Shown here piece by piece: positions 7,662 through 16,701 of a stretch of 52,083 bases of DNA. The notes beneath the pieces were generated by a model that saw nothing but the letters and a program-made list of their open reading frames with translations, was not told the origin of the DNA and ran no database searches. This DNA is from an uncultured Bacilli bacterium. Its GTDB lineage: Bacteria > Bacillota_I > Bacilli_A > RF39 > UBA660. Each line of letters starts with the position of its first letter. Within the stretch, counting starts at the first letter, position 1. Both the position numbers and the translations under genes were made by a program. The stretch spans positions 1-52,083 of the forward strand of contig CAKPCU010000008.1 in assembly GCA_934148015.1 (NCBI GenBank). Direction: 5' to 3'.

Positions 7662-10382
7662 GTGAGAAAGTTAAGTAGTAAAGAGCTTAGAGGGGAATGG
7701 ATAAAATTTTATGAAGAAAGAGGACATAAAGATGTAGGAGCAGTTTCTTTAATTGGAGATGGTACAACAGGTGTTTTATTTAATGTAGCTGGAATGCAGC
7801 CTTTAATGCCATATTTATTAGGTAAAGCTCATCCTTTGGGTAAAAGATTATGCAATGTTCAAGGATGTATTAGAACTAATGATATAGATTCTGTTGGAGA
7901 TAAAACTCATGCAACGTTTTTTGAAATGATGGGTAGTTGGAGTTTAGGTGATTACTTTAAAGAAGAAAGATGTAAATGGAGTTATGATTTATTTACTAAA
8001 GTATTTGAAATACCAAGAAATAGACTTGCTACTACTTGCTTTATAGGTGATAGTAATGCTCCAAGAGATACAGAATCTGCTTTTATTAAAGAAAAACTTG
8101 GATTTAAAAAAGAAAATATTTACTTCTTACCTAAAAGTGATAATTGGTGGGAAATAGAGTCAGGACCATGTGGACCAGATAGTGAATATTTTTATATAAC
8201 AGATAAGCCTCCTTGCTCTTTAGAATGTAATCCTTCTTGTGATTGTGGACATTTTATTGAAATTGGTAACGATGTATTTATGGAATATGAAAAAGTAGAT
8301 AAAGATAAATACATTCCATTAAAAAATAAAAACGTTGATACTGGTTGGGGTTTTGAGAGAATACTTGCTTTTTTAAATACTAGTGATGGAGATATTTATA
8401 AGACAGATTTATATACTGGAGCTATGAATATTTTAGAAGAAAAATTGTCTGTTAAATATAATACTAATCCTGATATAGATAAATCAATTAGAATTATTTT
8501 AGATCATACTAGAACATCTACAATGCTTTTAGGAGATTCAAAGCATTTGACACCATCTAATGTTGGAGCAGGATATATCTTAAGAAGACTTATTAGAAGA
8601 TGTATAAGGCATGTAAAAAAACTTAACTTAGAGCCTGCTATAATACTTGATATAGCTAAATACTTTATAGAAAAAGTGTATGATGAAAGTTATCCAAATC
8701 TTTTAAAAGAAGAAGATTTTATATTAAATGAGATTGAAAAAGAAACTAATAATTTTTTAAAGACTTTGTCAAAAGGATTAAAAGAATTAGATAAAATGAT
8801 TAAGGATGAAGTTAAAGATAGTAATAAGTTAGATGCATCATTATGCTTTAAGTTATATGATACTTATGGATTTCCTTTTGAACTTACAAAAGAAATATTA
8901 AAGGAAAAAAATATAGATGCTAATGAAGAAGAATTTGATAAGTATATGAAAAAGCAAAAAGATTTAGCTAGAAGAAATGTTAAAAAGATAGATGAATTAA
9001 AGGTACTTGGAGATGTTTCTAATTTTAAAGAAGAAAGTATTTTTACTGGTTATGAAAATTATGAAGACACTGGTAAGGTTATATTTATAGGTGATTTAAA
9101 TGGAAATATTACAGATATTTATAGTGAGGGTATAGTAATATGTGATAAAACACCATTTTATGCTACTATGGGTGGTCAAAAAGGTGATATAGGGTATATT
9201 ATAAATGATCATTTAAAAGCAGAAGTAACTAGTTGTATAAAAGCTCCTAATGGTCAGACAATGCATATTATAAGGATTTTATCTGGTAGTATAAAGCTTA
9301 ATGATATAGTTACACTTAGTGTAGATAAAGAATATAGAAAGTCTACTTGTCAAAATCATAGTGCAACACATTTACTTCAGTGCGCACTAAGAAAAGTGTT
9401 AGGAGATAGTGTGCATCAAGCTGGTAGTTATGTTGATAATGAAACACTTAGATTTGATTTTAATTATACTGGTAAAATAACAGATGAAGAGGTTATAAAA
9501 GTAGAAGAAGAAGTTAATAATATGATTAAGGAAGCATTACCTAATAAAACTACCATAACTACTTTAGATAAGGCTAAAAAGATGAATGCAATGGCTTTAT
9601 TTGATGATAAGTATAAAGACTTAGTTAGGGTAGTTAACTTTGGAGATTCTTTAGAGTTATGTGGTGGTACTCACGTTAATAATACTAAAGATATTAAATC
9701 TTTTGCTATTAAACAAATAGAATCAAAAGGACTTAATGTTTATAGAATAGAAGCTGTATGTGATGCTAATTTAGAAATAGAAATATTTTCTATGATAAAA
9801 CCTTATAATGATGAAATGATAGAGTTATTAAGTAAAGCTAAAGGTATATTAAAGGAAGCTGAAAAAGAAGATATTACTTTAGAATTTAACTATAATATTT
9901 CTAACGAAAGACCTAAATGTTATAAAGATATATTAGAAAATAAAAAAGAAGTAGAAACTTTAAGAAAAACAGTAGCTAAATTAGAAAAAACTTATAAAGA
10001 AGAATTGACTAATAAATTACTTAAAAACGTAAATAATTATATAGATAAAAAAATAAAAGGAATTTATGGTGATGTTGTTATATTAGAATTTAAAGATTAT
10101 GATATAAATTCACTTAAGGCATTAGCTGGTTTAATTGTTGATAAAATAAGTAATGGAATTGTATTTATTTTAAATGAAAAAAATGAGTCTATTAACTTTA
10201 TTATGAAGGTAAAAGATGAATTAAAAGATAAAATAGATGCAGGAACTATAATTAAATATGTATCTAATATGGCTTTAGGTAATGGTGGTGGAAGTAAGAC
10301 ATTCGCACAAGGTGGAGGCACGCTTAATTCTAAAAAAGATGATATAATAGATTATATAAAAGAAAAAACTATAAAAGGGTAA
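7662..10382 (+). CDS. alaS: Alanyl-tRNA synthetase
   Basis: This is a full-length class II synthetase (906 aa) that charges tRNA-Ala. The catalytic domain starts at ELRGEWIKFYEERGHK. The editing domain has HSATH (His566 and His570) and CGGTH (Cys667 and His671), the four zinc/editing ligands. A coiled-coil region (about 760-790) leads to the C-Ala domain with GNGGGSKTFAQGGG near the end. The start is GTG 7662, directly after the kinase stop, with GTGAGGTG as ribosome site. The T-box upstream reads an Ala codon. Confidence 0.97.
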   Translation: MRKLSSKELRGEWIKFYEERGHKDVGAVSLIGDGTTGVLFNVAGMQPLMPYLLGKAHPLGKRLCNVQGCIRTNDIDSVGDKTHATFFEMMGSWSLGDYFKEERCKWSYDLFTKVFEIPRNRLATTCFIGDSNAPRDTESAFIKEKLGFKKENIYFLPKSDNWWEIESGPCGPDSEYFYITDKPPCSLECNPSCDCGHFIEIGNDVFMEYEKVDKDKYIPLKNKNVDTGWGFERILAFLNTSDGDIYKTDLYTGAMNILEEKLSVKYNTNPDIDKSIRIILDHTRTSTMLLGDSKHLTPSNVGAGYILRRLIRRCIRHVKKLNLEPAIILDIAKYFIEKVYDESYPNLLKEEDFILNEIEKETNNFLKTLSKGLKELDKMIKDEVKDSNKLDASLCFKLYDTYGFPFELTKEILKEKNIDANEEEFDKYMKKQKDLARRNVKKIDELKVLGDVSNFKEESIFTGYENYEDTGKVIFIGDLNGNITDIYSEGIVICDKTPFYATMGGQKGDIGYIINDHLKAEVTSCIKAPNGQTMHIIRILSGSIKLNDIVTLSVDKEYRKSTCQNHSATHLLQCALRKVLGDSVHQAGSYVDNETLRFDFNYTGKITDEEVIKVEEEVNNMIKEALPNKTTITTLDKAKKMNAMALFDDKYKDLVRVVNFGDSLELCGGTHVNNTKDIKSFAIKQIESKGLNVYRIEAVCDANLEIEIFSMIKPYNDEMIELLSKAKGILKEAEKEDITLEFNYNISNERPKCYKDILENKKEVETLRKTVAKLEKTYKEELTNKLLKNVNNYIDKKIKGIYGDVVILEFKDYDINSLKALAGLIVDKISNGIVFILNEKNESINFIMKVKDELKDKIDAGTIIKYVSNMALGNGGGSKTFAQGGGTLNSKKDDIIDYIKEKTIKG

Positions 10383-10392
10383 AGGTATTATT

Positions 10393-11514
10393 ATGGAAGA
10401 AATAGAAACTCTTGATTTTGATAAAAGACCTAAAAAAAGAAGAAAGTTAAAAAAGAAAGTTAAAATAATTATGTTTTTGATAGTAATTATATTTTTAGTT
10501 ACTGGATTATTTATGACTTATAATTATCTTTTGTCATCACCTAATAAGGATAGTAAAGTAATTGAGTTTACCGTAGATGAGGGCTCTAGTGTGTATTTAG
10601 TTGGAGCAAAGTTAAAAAAAGAAAATATTATTAGGAGTACTTTAGCATATAAAATTTATGTTAAATTAAATAAGGTTAATACTTATAAAGCAGGTATATA
10701 TATTATAGATAAAACGTATAGTACACCTGATATTGTTAAATTATTAAGTGGGGAAGTATATAAAAAAAGTGGTGTTACAATTACATTTAAAGAAGGAGAG
10801 AATATAAGGGGAATAATTAAAGATATAACTAGTAAAACCAATATAACTGAAAGTGAAATCTTAAAATTAATTAGTGATTCTACTTATATTGATACATTAA
10901 TTAACAAGTATTGGTTTTTAACGGATGATATTAAGAATAAAGATATATATTATCCATTAGAAGGATATTTATTTCCAGATACTTATAATTTTGGAACAAA
11001 TCCAAAATTAATTGATATATTTACTACCATGTTAAATAACACTGATAAAGTTTTATCGAAATATAAGTCTCAAATAGATTCGTCATCGTATAGTATAAAT
11101 GAACTTGTAACACTTGCTTCTTTAGTTGAAAAAGAGGGAATATATAATGATGATAGAAAGAAAATAGCTGGGGTATTTTATAACAGATTAAAAGCTGGTA
11201 TGTCACTTGGTAGTGATGTTACAACATACTATGCATTTAAAATAGAATTATCGGATAGAGATTTAACAAGTACTGAAATTAATACATATAATCCATATAA
11301 TACAAGAGGACCTAAAATGAATGGTAAATTGCCAGTAGGTGCTATATCAAACTTTAGTGAAGGTTCATTTGAAGCAGTATTAAATCCAGATAGTAATTCA
11401 TATTATTATTTTGTTGCTGACAAAAATGGTAAAACACATTTTACTAAAACTTATGAAGAACACATAAAGGTTATAAAAGAATTAAAAGAAAAAGGTGTTT
11501 GGATAGAGTGGTAA
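10393..11514 (+). CDS. mltG: Endolytic murein transglycosylase MltG (YceG family)
   Basis: MltG cuts nascent peptidoglycan strands at the membrane. The 373-residue protein has a basic cytosolic start (KKRRKLKKKVK), one membrane segment at about 25-45, a LysM-like region, and the YceG catalytic region. ASLVEKEG carries the catalytic glutamate (Glu246), followed by DRKKIAGVFYNRL, YNTRG and the 'LPVGAISN' and YYYFVAD motifs. It lies 10 bases after alaS, as in the Bacillus alaS-mltG neighbourhood. ATG 10393 follows AAAGG. Intact. Confidence 0.95.
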   Translation: MEEIETLDFDKRPKKRRKLKKKVKIIMFLIVIIFLVTGLFMTYNYLLSSPNKDSKVIEFTVDEGSSVYLVGAKLKKENIIRSTLAYKIYVKLNKVNTYKAGIYIIDKTYSTPDIVKLLSGEVYKKSGVTITFKEGENIRGIIKDITSKTNITESEILKLISDSTYIDTLINKYWFLTDDIKNKDIYYPLEGYLFPDTYNFGTNPKLIDIFTTMLNNTDKVLSKYKSQIDSSSYSINELVTLASLVEKEGIYNDDRKKIAGVFYNRLKAGMSLGSDVTTYYAFKIELSDRDLTSTEINTYNPYNTRGPKMNGKLPVGAISNFSEGSFEAVLNPDSNSYYYFVADKNGKTHFTKTYEEHIKVIKELKEKGVWIEW

Positions 11515-12044
11515 ATAATTTAAATGAAGAATTTGTAAAAAGAGTGATTAATAATAGAAACATATATAAGTTATTTGTAAATTTTATTGCTGACAAATAC
11601 CCTAATAATCTAAATGTTTTGGATGTAGGTTCTGGACGTGGTACGACTAGTTGTTTGCTTTCTAAAATGGGATATAAAGTAAGTGCGATGGATTTATTTT
11701 CTAAGTATGCATTAGATAGATTTGAAAGATATGATGTAAAGGTTTTAAATGAATATTTTGAACTTGATACTGATATATCTAGTTATGATTTAATAACTGG
11801 ATTTCATTGTTGTGGTGCCATAGAAAAAATAATTGTTAATTCTATTAAAAATAGTAAAGAGTTTGTTGTAACTATATGTGAAACTAGAAATGGTTTATAT
11901 CAAGATAACATAATGAATAAAAGGGAAGATTATATTAACTATTTAATGAAAATTGATAATAATATAAAAAGAATAGATTTACCTATATATGTTGATAGTG
12001 AATGTTGGGGACATACTCTTTATTTAAAAAGAGAAATTAGCTAA
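11508..12044 (+). CDS. Class I SAM-dependent methyltransferase (178 aa)
   Basis: The glycine-rich SAM loop VLDVGSGRGTTSCLL is clear near residue 37, followed by the acidic end of strand 2 (SAMDLFS) and a short C-terminal half; the substrate cannot be inferred. Bacillus keeps another methyltransferase gene (yrrM) beside mltG, but sequence kinship was not tested. The start is uncertain: TTG 11499 and GTG 11508 are in frame. The Shine-Dalgarno AAAAGGTG (11489-11496) is better spaced from 11508. The gene overlaps the end of mltG by 7 bases. Confidence 0.75.
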   Translation: MVNNLNEEFVKRVINNRNIYKLFVNFIADKYPNNLNVLDVGSGRGTTSCLLSKMGYKVSAMDLFSKYALDRFERYDVKVLNEYFELDTDISSYDLITGFHCCGAIEKIIVNSIKNSKEFVVTICETRNGLYQDNIMNKREDYINYLMKIDNNIKRIDLPIYVDSECWGHTLYLKREIS

Positions 12045-12045
12045 C

Positions 12046-12074
12046 TTGATATTTACATCAAAAAATGATAAAAT
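12046..12074 (+). promoter_or_regulatory. Promoter for ireB-ruvX-DUF1292
   Basis: TTGATA (12046-12051), 17 bases, TAAAAT (12069-12074). This gives the three-gene unit its own start separate from the T-box operon. Confidence 0.65.
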
Positions 12075-12105
12075 ATAACTATCTTACGAAAGTAGAGGTG
12101 GTAAT

Positions 12106-12351
12106 ATGTCATCTACAACATATTTATTTAATGTAGAAGAAGTAAATGATGCACTTGTAAAAGATACTATAAAAGAAGTTTGTGAAGCTTTAAATGAGAG
12201 AGGATATAATGCTGTTAACCAGCTAACGGGTTACTTGATGAGTGGAGATCCAGGTTATATTTCTAATCATAAAGAAGCTAGAAATAAAATTAGTAAAATA
12301 GATCGTAGCAAAATATTAGAAATATTAATTAAGGAATATTTAGAAAATTGA
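12106..12351 (+). CDS. ireB: IreB family regulatory protein (DUF965)
   Basis: This 81-residue protein matches IreB/YrzL throughout: EALNERGYNAVNQLTGYL, then SGDPGYISNHKEARNKI and a helical end. In Enterococcus IreB is phosphorylated on N-terminal threonines by the PASTA kinase IreK and affects cephalosporin resistance; here Thr4 and Thr5 (MSSTTY) are candidate sites. ATG 12106 follows AGAGGTGG. The TGA stop overlaps the TTG start of ruvX (TTGA), so the two are translationally coupled. Confidence 0.93.
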   Translation: MSSTTYLFNVEEVNDALVKDTIKEVCEALNERGYNAVNQLTGYLMSGDPGYISNHKEARNKISKIDRSKILEILIKEYLEN

Positions 12352-12785
12352 GAATATTAGGACTCGATTTAGGTACAAAAACGTTAGGTGTATCTGTTTG
12401 TGATAATACTGAGACAATAGCATCATTTGTTGGTACTATTAGATTTAATGAAAATAATTTTAAGGAATCTTTAAAGGAGTTAGGAAACATTATAAATTAT
12501 TATAATGCAAAAAAACTTGTTTTAGGACTTCCTAAAAATATGAATAATACGTTTGGAGATGCTGCGAAAAGATCACTAGATTTTAAAGAATTATTGACAA
12601 ATGAATTTAATATAATAGTAGAACTTCAAGATGAAAGATTAACATCTGTTACAGCAAATAAGATTTTATTAGAAGCTGATGCTTCTAGAAAAAAAAGAAA
12701 ACAAAAAGTGGATGGGATAGCTGCTACAATAATTTTACAAAATTATTTAGATATAAGAAAGGAACAAAAAAATAATGGAAAATGA
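12348..12785 (+). CDS. ruvX: RuvX/YqgF Holliday junction resolvase-like RNase
   Basis: The protein (145 aa) has the RNase H-like fold signature of YqgF: GLDLGTKTLGVS at the N-terminus (first catalytic Asp), KLVLGLPKNMNN in the middle, and LQDERLTSVTAN with the second acidic residue; the end KRKQKVDGIAATIILQNYL holds the last Asp. It acts in pre-16S rRNA maturation and possibly DNA junction processing. TTG 12348 overlaps the ireB stop by four bases. The ireB-ruvX-DUF1292 order is standard in Firmicutes. Confidence 0.95.
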   Translation: MRILGLDLGTKTLGVSVCDNTETIASFVGTIRFNENNFKESLKELGNIINYYNAKKLVLGLPKNMNNTFGDAAKRSLDFKELLTNEFNIIVELQDERLTSVTANKILLEADASRKKRKQKVDGIAATIILQNYLDIRKEQKNNGK

Positions 12786-13062
12786 AATGAAACAAGATAA
12801 TACATTTACAATTGTAAATGATGAAGGAAAAGAAATTAAATGTGAAATACTTTTCACTTATGAAGATGAAAAAACTAAGAAAAATTATATGGCGTATACT
12901 GACAATACTTTAGATGATGAGGGCAATACTAAGGTTTATGCATCTATATATAATCCAGATGAAGAAAACCCAGTTTTACTTCCTATTGAAACTGATGAAG
13001 AATGGAAATTGATAGAGGGAATATTATCATCTCTAACTGATGATGAAAAAGAACAAGAATAA
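12775..13062 (+). CDS. DUF1292 family protein (YrzB-like)
   Basis: This acidic 95-residue protein has the DUF1292 pattern: TIVNDEGKEIKCEILFTYEDE, then KNYMAYTDNT and a run of NPDEENPVLLPIETDEEW. Its function is unknown, but it follows ruvX in most Firmicutes. It overlaps the ruvX end by 11 bases; GAAAGGAAC just upstream is the ribosome site. A strong terminator follows. Confidence 0.9.
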   Translation: MENEMKQDNTFTIVNDEGKEIKCEILFTYEDEKTKKNYMAYTDNTLDDEGNTKVYASIYNPDEENPVLLPIETDEEWKLIEGILSSLTDDEKEQE

Positions 13063-13069
13063 TTAAATT

Positions 13070-13103
13070 AAAAAGTTTACGCTAAAGATGTAAACTTTTT
13101 ATT
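13070..13103 (+). terminator. Intrinsic terminator
   Basis: AAAAAGTTTAC (13070-13080) pairs perfectly with GTAAACTTTTT (13090-13100). The T stretch is part of the stem. It closes the ireB operon. Confidence 0.9.
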
Positions 13104-13339
13104 ATGTTTTTATTTGTATTTTAATAATTAGACTATTATCTTTAAAAATCATGCAATTCTTATTAAGATAACGTTTTGTTTTGTTAAGACTGCACGGATT
13201 AGAAAAAATAATATTATTATAAATATGTCCATGACTAAATGTTATAATATATTGCTAATTCATAAAAACTTTCTTTAATTAAAATATTATTTATATGCTA
13301 AAATAATTTAAATTTAAAATTATTCTTATGCTTATTATA
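13104..13339. other. Gene-free A+T-rich stretch
   Basis: I saw no convincing start codon with a ribosome site, no tRNA and no repeat here. It contains a TATAAT (near 13242) with no clear -35. Confidence 0.5.
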
Positions 13340-13368
13340 TTTACTTATGTATTTTAAAGTGTTAAAAT
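13340..13368 (+). promoter_or_regulatory. Promoter for lepB
   Basis: TTTACT (13340-13345), 17 bases, TAAAAT (13363-13368). The gene starts 31 bases further on. Confidence 0.6.
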
Positions 13369-13398
13369 TAAAAAGTATTATAGGATTGGAGAAAAATT

Positions 13399-13917
13399 AT
13401 GAGTAGAAATTGCAAAGAGTTAATAAAAAAAATATATCCTTATGTTATAGTGATTTTAGTAGTTGTTCTAATAAGAAGTTTTATAGTAACTCCAGCTATT
13501 GTAGATGGACAATCTATGGAAGATACACTTTATGATAAGAACATAGTAATTTTAAATAAATTAGACTATAAGTTAAATGATATTAAAAGGTTTGATGTTG
13601 TTGTACTTAAATATAATGGAGAAAAATTAATTAAAAGGGTAATTGGGCTTCCTGGAGAACACGTTGAATTTAAAAATGGAAGTTTATATATTAATGGATT
13701 TTTAACCGATGAGAATTATGGTAAAGTGGCTACCAATGATTTTAAATTAGAAACGCTTGGATATTTAAATATACCAGGGGATATGTATTTTGTTGTTGGT
13801 GATAATAGAAATAATTCAGTAGATTCTAGAGTTATAGGACTAATAAAGAAAGAAGATATATTAGGAAGTGTTTCATATAGGATATTTCCTATAACTAAAA
13901 TTGGAAAAGTTAAATAA
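13399..13917 (+). CDS. lepB: Signal peptidase I (S26)
   Basis: This enzyme removes signal peptides from exported proteins. At 172 residues it has the short Gram-positive form: one N-terminal membrane segment (residues 14-30), then the catalytic serine in GQSMEDTL (Ser39) and the general-base lysine in LIKRVIGLPGE (Lys79). The C-terminal box GDMYFVVGDNRNNSVDSR (GDN...DSR) is complete. ATG 13399 has GGAG upstream. The Nudix gene follows after one base, so they may be co-transcribed. Confidence 0.95.
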   Translation: MSRNCKELIKKIYPYVIVILVVVLIRSFIVTPAIVDGQSMEDTLYDKNIVILNKLDYKLNDIKRFDVVVLKYNGEKLIKRVIGLPGEHVEFKNGSLYINGFLTDENYGKVATNDFKLETLGYLNIPGDMYFVVGDNRNNSVDSRVIGLIKKEDILGSVSYRIFPITKIGKVK

Positions 13918-13918
13918 C

Positions 13919-14326
13919 ATGGAAAAGATATTAACATTTATAGTTAACAAGGATAATAAGCTTTTATTGTTACTTGGAAGTAGTAATGATCCACAATTTC
14001 ATAGATCTTTTTGGTATACTGTAACTGGTGCTAAAGAGGATTTTGATGATGATTTATTTAATGCGGTAAAAAGAGAAGTAAAAGAAGAAACTAATTTAAG
14101 TGTAAATAAAATAATAGATACAAATATAACTTATAATTATTATTCACTAGGAATGAATTGCAATGAACATGTATTTATTTCGTATGTAGATAATGATGAC
14201 ATTATATTAAATGAAGAAAGCATTAGTTATAAGTGGTGTTTTCTTGATGAATTTGTTAATTGTATTTACTGGCATTATGATAAAAATGATTTATATAAAC
14301 TATTAAATAATTATATAGAAAAATAA
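13919..14326 (+). CDS. Nudix hydrolase (135 aa)
   Basis: The Nudix box is recognisable as GAKEDFDDDLFNAVKREVKEET: the REVKEET half is canonical, while the first half has Ala and Asp where Gly and Glu are usual. Nudix enzymes cleave nucleoside diphosphates linked to other groups; the substrate is unknown, and the start (LLLLLGSSNDPQFH) suggests a dNTP-type pyrophosphatase. ATG 13919 lies just after the lepB stop; upstream in-frame codons from 13901 would run into lepB and are less likely. The Shine-Dalgarno is weak (GGAAAAG). Confidence 0.8.
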   Translation: MEKILTFIVNKDNKLLLLLGSSNDPQFHRSFWYTVTGAKEDFDDDLFNAVKREVKEETNLSVNKIIDTNITYNYYSLGMNCNEHVFISYVDNDDIILNEESISYKWCFLDEFVNCIYWHYDKNDLYKLLNNYIEK

Positions 14327-14358
14327 ACTCAAACATATATTTTTATTTGAGTTTTTTT
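14325..14358 (+). terminator. Intrinsic terminator after the Nudix gene
   Basis: AAACTCAAA (14325-14333) pairs with TTTGAGTTT (14346-14354) and continues as T. The stem starts in the stop codon. Confidence 0.85.
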
Positions 14359-14391
14359 GATATAATTTATTTAAGAAAGGTGGAATTTATT

Positions 14392-14724
14392 ATGCATAAT
14401 ATGAAACTTCATGAAGAACCATTTAATAAAATAAAAAGTGGTGATAAAACTATTGAAATGAGACTATTTGATGAAAAAAGAAAAGAGATAAATATAAATG
14501 ATATTATAGAATTTACTAATATAAATACGGATGAAAAGATAAAATGTAAAGTTACTAATTTATATCCTTATAATTCTTTTGAAGAACTATATAAACATTT
14601 TGATAAAATTTCTTTAGGATATGATGAAAGTAGTGTTCCAAGTTATAATGATATGGAAAAATATTATCCTAAAGAAAAACAAGAAAAGTACGGGGTTTTA
14701 GCAATAGAAATAAAAAGGATATAA
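14392..14724 (+). CDS. ASCH domain protein (110 aa)
   Basis: The start MHNMKLHEEPFNKIKSGDKT, with IEMRLFDEKR following, is the ASCH signature: a beta-barrel fold related to PUA domains and thought to bind RNA. Short ASCH proteins of this type often occur alone. ATG 14392 has an excellent AGAAAGGTGG; longer in-frame readings would begin inside the preceding terminator. Function in the cell is unknown, perhaps RNA binding or hydrolysis of modified cytidines, as reported for one ASCH group. Confidence 0.85.
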   Translation: MHNMKLHEEPFNKIKSGDKTIEMRLFDEKRKEININDIIEFTNINTDEKIKCKVTNLYPYNSFEELYKHFDKISLGYDESSVPSYNDMEKYYPKEKQEKYGVLAIEIKRI

Positions 14725-14734
14725 GCAAGATATT

Positions 14735-15091
14735 ATGTTAAAAATGAAGAAAATTAATTATATAATTGTGATTTTATTTGGATTTATTATATTATTTGGA
14801 TGTACAAATAAGAATTATTTTAATTGAACTTGGGTTAGAAATGAAGATACTGTATCAGAAACTATTTATTTTGGAGAAGATGGACATTTTTCATATTATA
14901 CTAGTGAGGGTAATGCTGTAGGAGATTATGATTTATGTTATTCGTATAAATATAATAAAAAAAATAAAGAAATAAAAATAAAATGTGATAGAAGCTTTGA
15001 TGGGGTAAAAAAATTAAAGATAGTAAGTTATAGTAATACTAAATTAGAAATTGATTTTGATTCTGTTAGAAAGACATTTAAAAAAGATTAA
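14735..15091 (+). pseudogene. Lipoprotein gene interrupted by an in-frame TGA
   Basis: The first 30 codons give a lipoprotein signal: MLKMKKINYIIVILFGFIIL, then FGC with a lipobox cysteine. The frame stops at TGA 14825-14827, then stays open in the same frame for 87 more codons to TAA 15089-15091. The first residues after the stop are TWVRNEDTVSE, and bacterial lipoproteins of this size often have a 'GTW' here, so a GGA to TGA change is a simple explanation. The second part (YFGEDGHFSYYTSEGNAVGDY) looks like a small lipocalin/DUF-type barrel. Whether this is a recent nonsense mutation, a sequencing error or read-through cannot be told. Confidence 0.7.
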
Positions 15092-15123
15092 GGAAATTTT
15101 AACAAAAAAAGGAGAGATAATAA

Positions 15124-15735
15124 GTGACTAAAATTTATAATGAAAAAGAACTTGATATATTATCTAATATACTTAGAAATGACAGGGTAATATGTGTTCC
15201 AACTGATACAGTTTATGGTTTGTGTTCTAGAATTTGTTCTTTTGATGCTTATAATAATTTAGTGAATATTAAAAATAGACCTAAAGATAAATTATTTCCC
15301 ATTATGTGTAAGGATAAAAATCAGATAAAAAGTATAGCTATAACAAATGAAATTGTTGAAAAAATTATTGATACATTTATGCCAGGACCAATTACTTTAA
15401 TTTTAAAACTTAAGGATAATTTGCCATTTGTTATTAATGATAATGCTAGTACGGTAGCGGTTAGAATGAGAACGTCAAATATATTGGGAGAGTTAATTGA
15501 AAAGGTAGGCTGTCCATTATATATGACAAGTGCTAATATAAGTGGGAAAGCTACTTGTATTACTATAGATGAAATTAATGAGACTTTTTCTAATTTAGAT
15601 GGTATATTAAAAGGAGACGTTACATATGGAATGGCTAGTACTATAATAGATTGTACAAATGAAGAATTAAAGTTAATAAGAAAGGGACCAATTACCATAA
15701 AGCAAATTGAAAATGTAATTGGTAAGAAAATATAA
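15124..15735 (+). CDS. Sua5/YrdC family threonylcarbamoyl-AMP synthase
   Basis: This enzyme makes the threonylcarbamoyl-AMP used for the t6A37 modification of tRNAs reading ANN codons. The protein (203 aa) has the YrdC hallmarks: VICVPTDTVYGLCSRI, KNRPKDKLFPIMC, PGPITLILK, VAVRMRTSN and LYMTSANISGKAT. At 203 residues it lacks the extra Sua5 C-terminal domain, so it is TsaC-sized. GTG 15124 follows AGGAGAG. Its stop overlaps the next ATG (TAATG). Confidence 0.92.
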   Translation: MTKIYNEKELDILSNILRNDRVICVPTDTVYGLCSRICSFDAYNNLVNIKNRPKDKLFPIMCKDKNQIKSIAITNEIVEKIIDTFMPGPITLILKLKDNLPFVINDNASTVAVRMRTSNILGELIEKVGCPLYMTSANISGKATCITIDEINETFSNLDGILKGDVTYGMASTIIDCTNEELKLIRKGPITIKQIENVIGKKI

Positions 15736-16276
15736 TGCAAAAATATATAGTACTACTAAGAAAAGTAAATATAGGTGGTAAAAATAAAGTTTTAATGAGT
15801 GATTTAAAAAAGAAATAGAAAATATAGGTTGTAAGAATGTTATAACTTATCTTAATAGTGGTAATGTTATACTTGATTCTGATGATGATAAAGATATTTT
15901 AAATAGTAAAATTAAATTGATTTTAAGAAACAAGTTTAATGTTGATACATCAAGTTACATAATAGCTTATGACAAATTAAAAGATATATTAAATAATGCT
16001 CCTACGTGGTGGGATAATGGTGATAAAGAAATTTATAGTAATATAATATTTGTTATGCCTCCTATTAGTGCTAATGAAGTAATTAATAGTGTTGGAGATA
16101 TAAAAGATAATATTGATATGATTATGGAGTACAATGATGTTATTTTTTGGTCATTTAACTTGAACCGTTATAAAAATTCTACTTGGTGGAAGAAAACTGC
16201 AACGATAGATATTAAGGATAATATTACTATAAGAACTGGTAATACTGTTAAGAAATTATTAGGATTATTTAAATAA
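15735..16276 (+). pseudogene. DUF1697 family gene with a frameshift
   Basis: The start MQKYIVLLRKVNIGGKNKV matches the DUF1697 opening (LLRGINVGGKN). After DLKKK the frame meets TAG (15816-15818), but a one-base shift restores 'EIENIGCKNVITYLNSGN', the next conserved DUF1697 block, and stays open to TAA 16276. The lesion lies in a run of six A at 15804-15812; one more A would repair it. The rest (TWWDNGDKEIYSNIIFVMPP; RTGNTVKKLLGLFK) is complete. It may be a true lesion or an assembly slip in a homopolymer. Confidence 0.8.
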
Positions 16277-16290
16277 AGGGATGGGGATAT

Positions 16291-16701
16291 ATGATAGAAT
16301 ATAATAAATTAACCATTGATGAGTATAAAAATATTTTAAATACTATTGGATGGAAAATTCCTTCTGAAAGACTACTTAAAAGGTCACTAGATAATGACAT
16401 AAATGTAAAATGTGTTGTAGAAGGTAATACGATAGGGATGGCTAGATTTGTAACAGATGGAGGATATGCTGGATTATTAATGGATGTAATAGTTATTCCG
16501 AGTTATCAAAAAATGGGATATGGAAAGTTATTGGTAGATAGTTTGTTGAATTATTTAAAAAAACAATTAAAAGATGGTGAGGAAATGATGATTCAGTTAT
16601 TATCAGCTCCTGGTAAACAATCATTTTATAATTTATTTGGTTTTAAGGTAAAAAAAGAAGTTGCGCAAGATGGAATGTATATGTGGTTAAAAAATGTGTG
16701 A
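16291..16701 (+). CDS. GNAT family N-acetyltransferase (136 aa)
   Basis: The protein shows the acetyl-CoA binding motif A of GNAT enzymes: DVIVIPSYQKMGYGKLLVDSLL (Q/R-x-x-G-x-G/A pattern), followed by FYNLFGFKVKKEV, the usual motif B end. The opening 'YNKLTIDEYKNILNTIGWKI' resembles the yhbS-like group that starts with a 'GW' block. The substrate is unknown. ATG 16291 follows AAAGGGATGGGG. Confidence 0.9.
   Translation: MIEYNKLTIDEYKNILNTIGWKIPSERLLKRSLDNDINVKCVVEGNTIGMARFVTDGGYAGLLMDVIVIPSYQKMGYGKLLVDSLLNYLKKQLKDGEEMMIQLLSAPGKQSFYNLFGFKVKKEVAQDGMYMWLKNV

Noticed and set aside
10097..10321. Antisense frames inside alaS and other core genes
   Set aside because: They lie opposite well-conserved genes, lack ribosome sites and have no family match; they are shadow frames of the A+T-rich sequence.
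14825..14827. TGA as tryptophan (alternative code)
   Set aside because: Tryptophan is encoded by TGG in all core genes and TGA works as a stop, for example in ireB.
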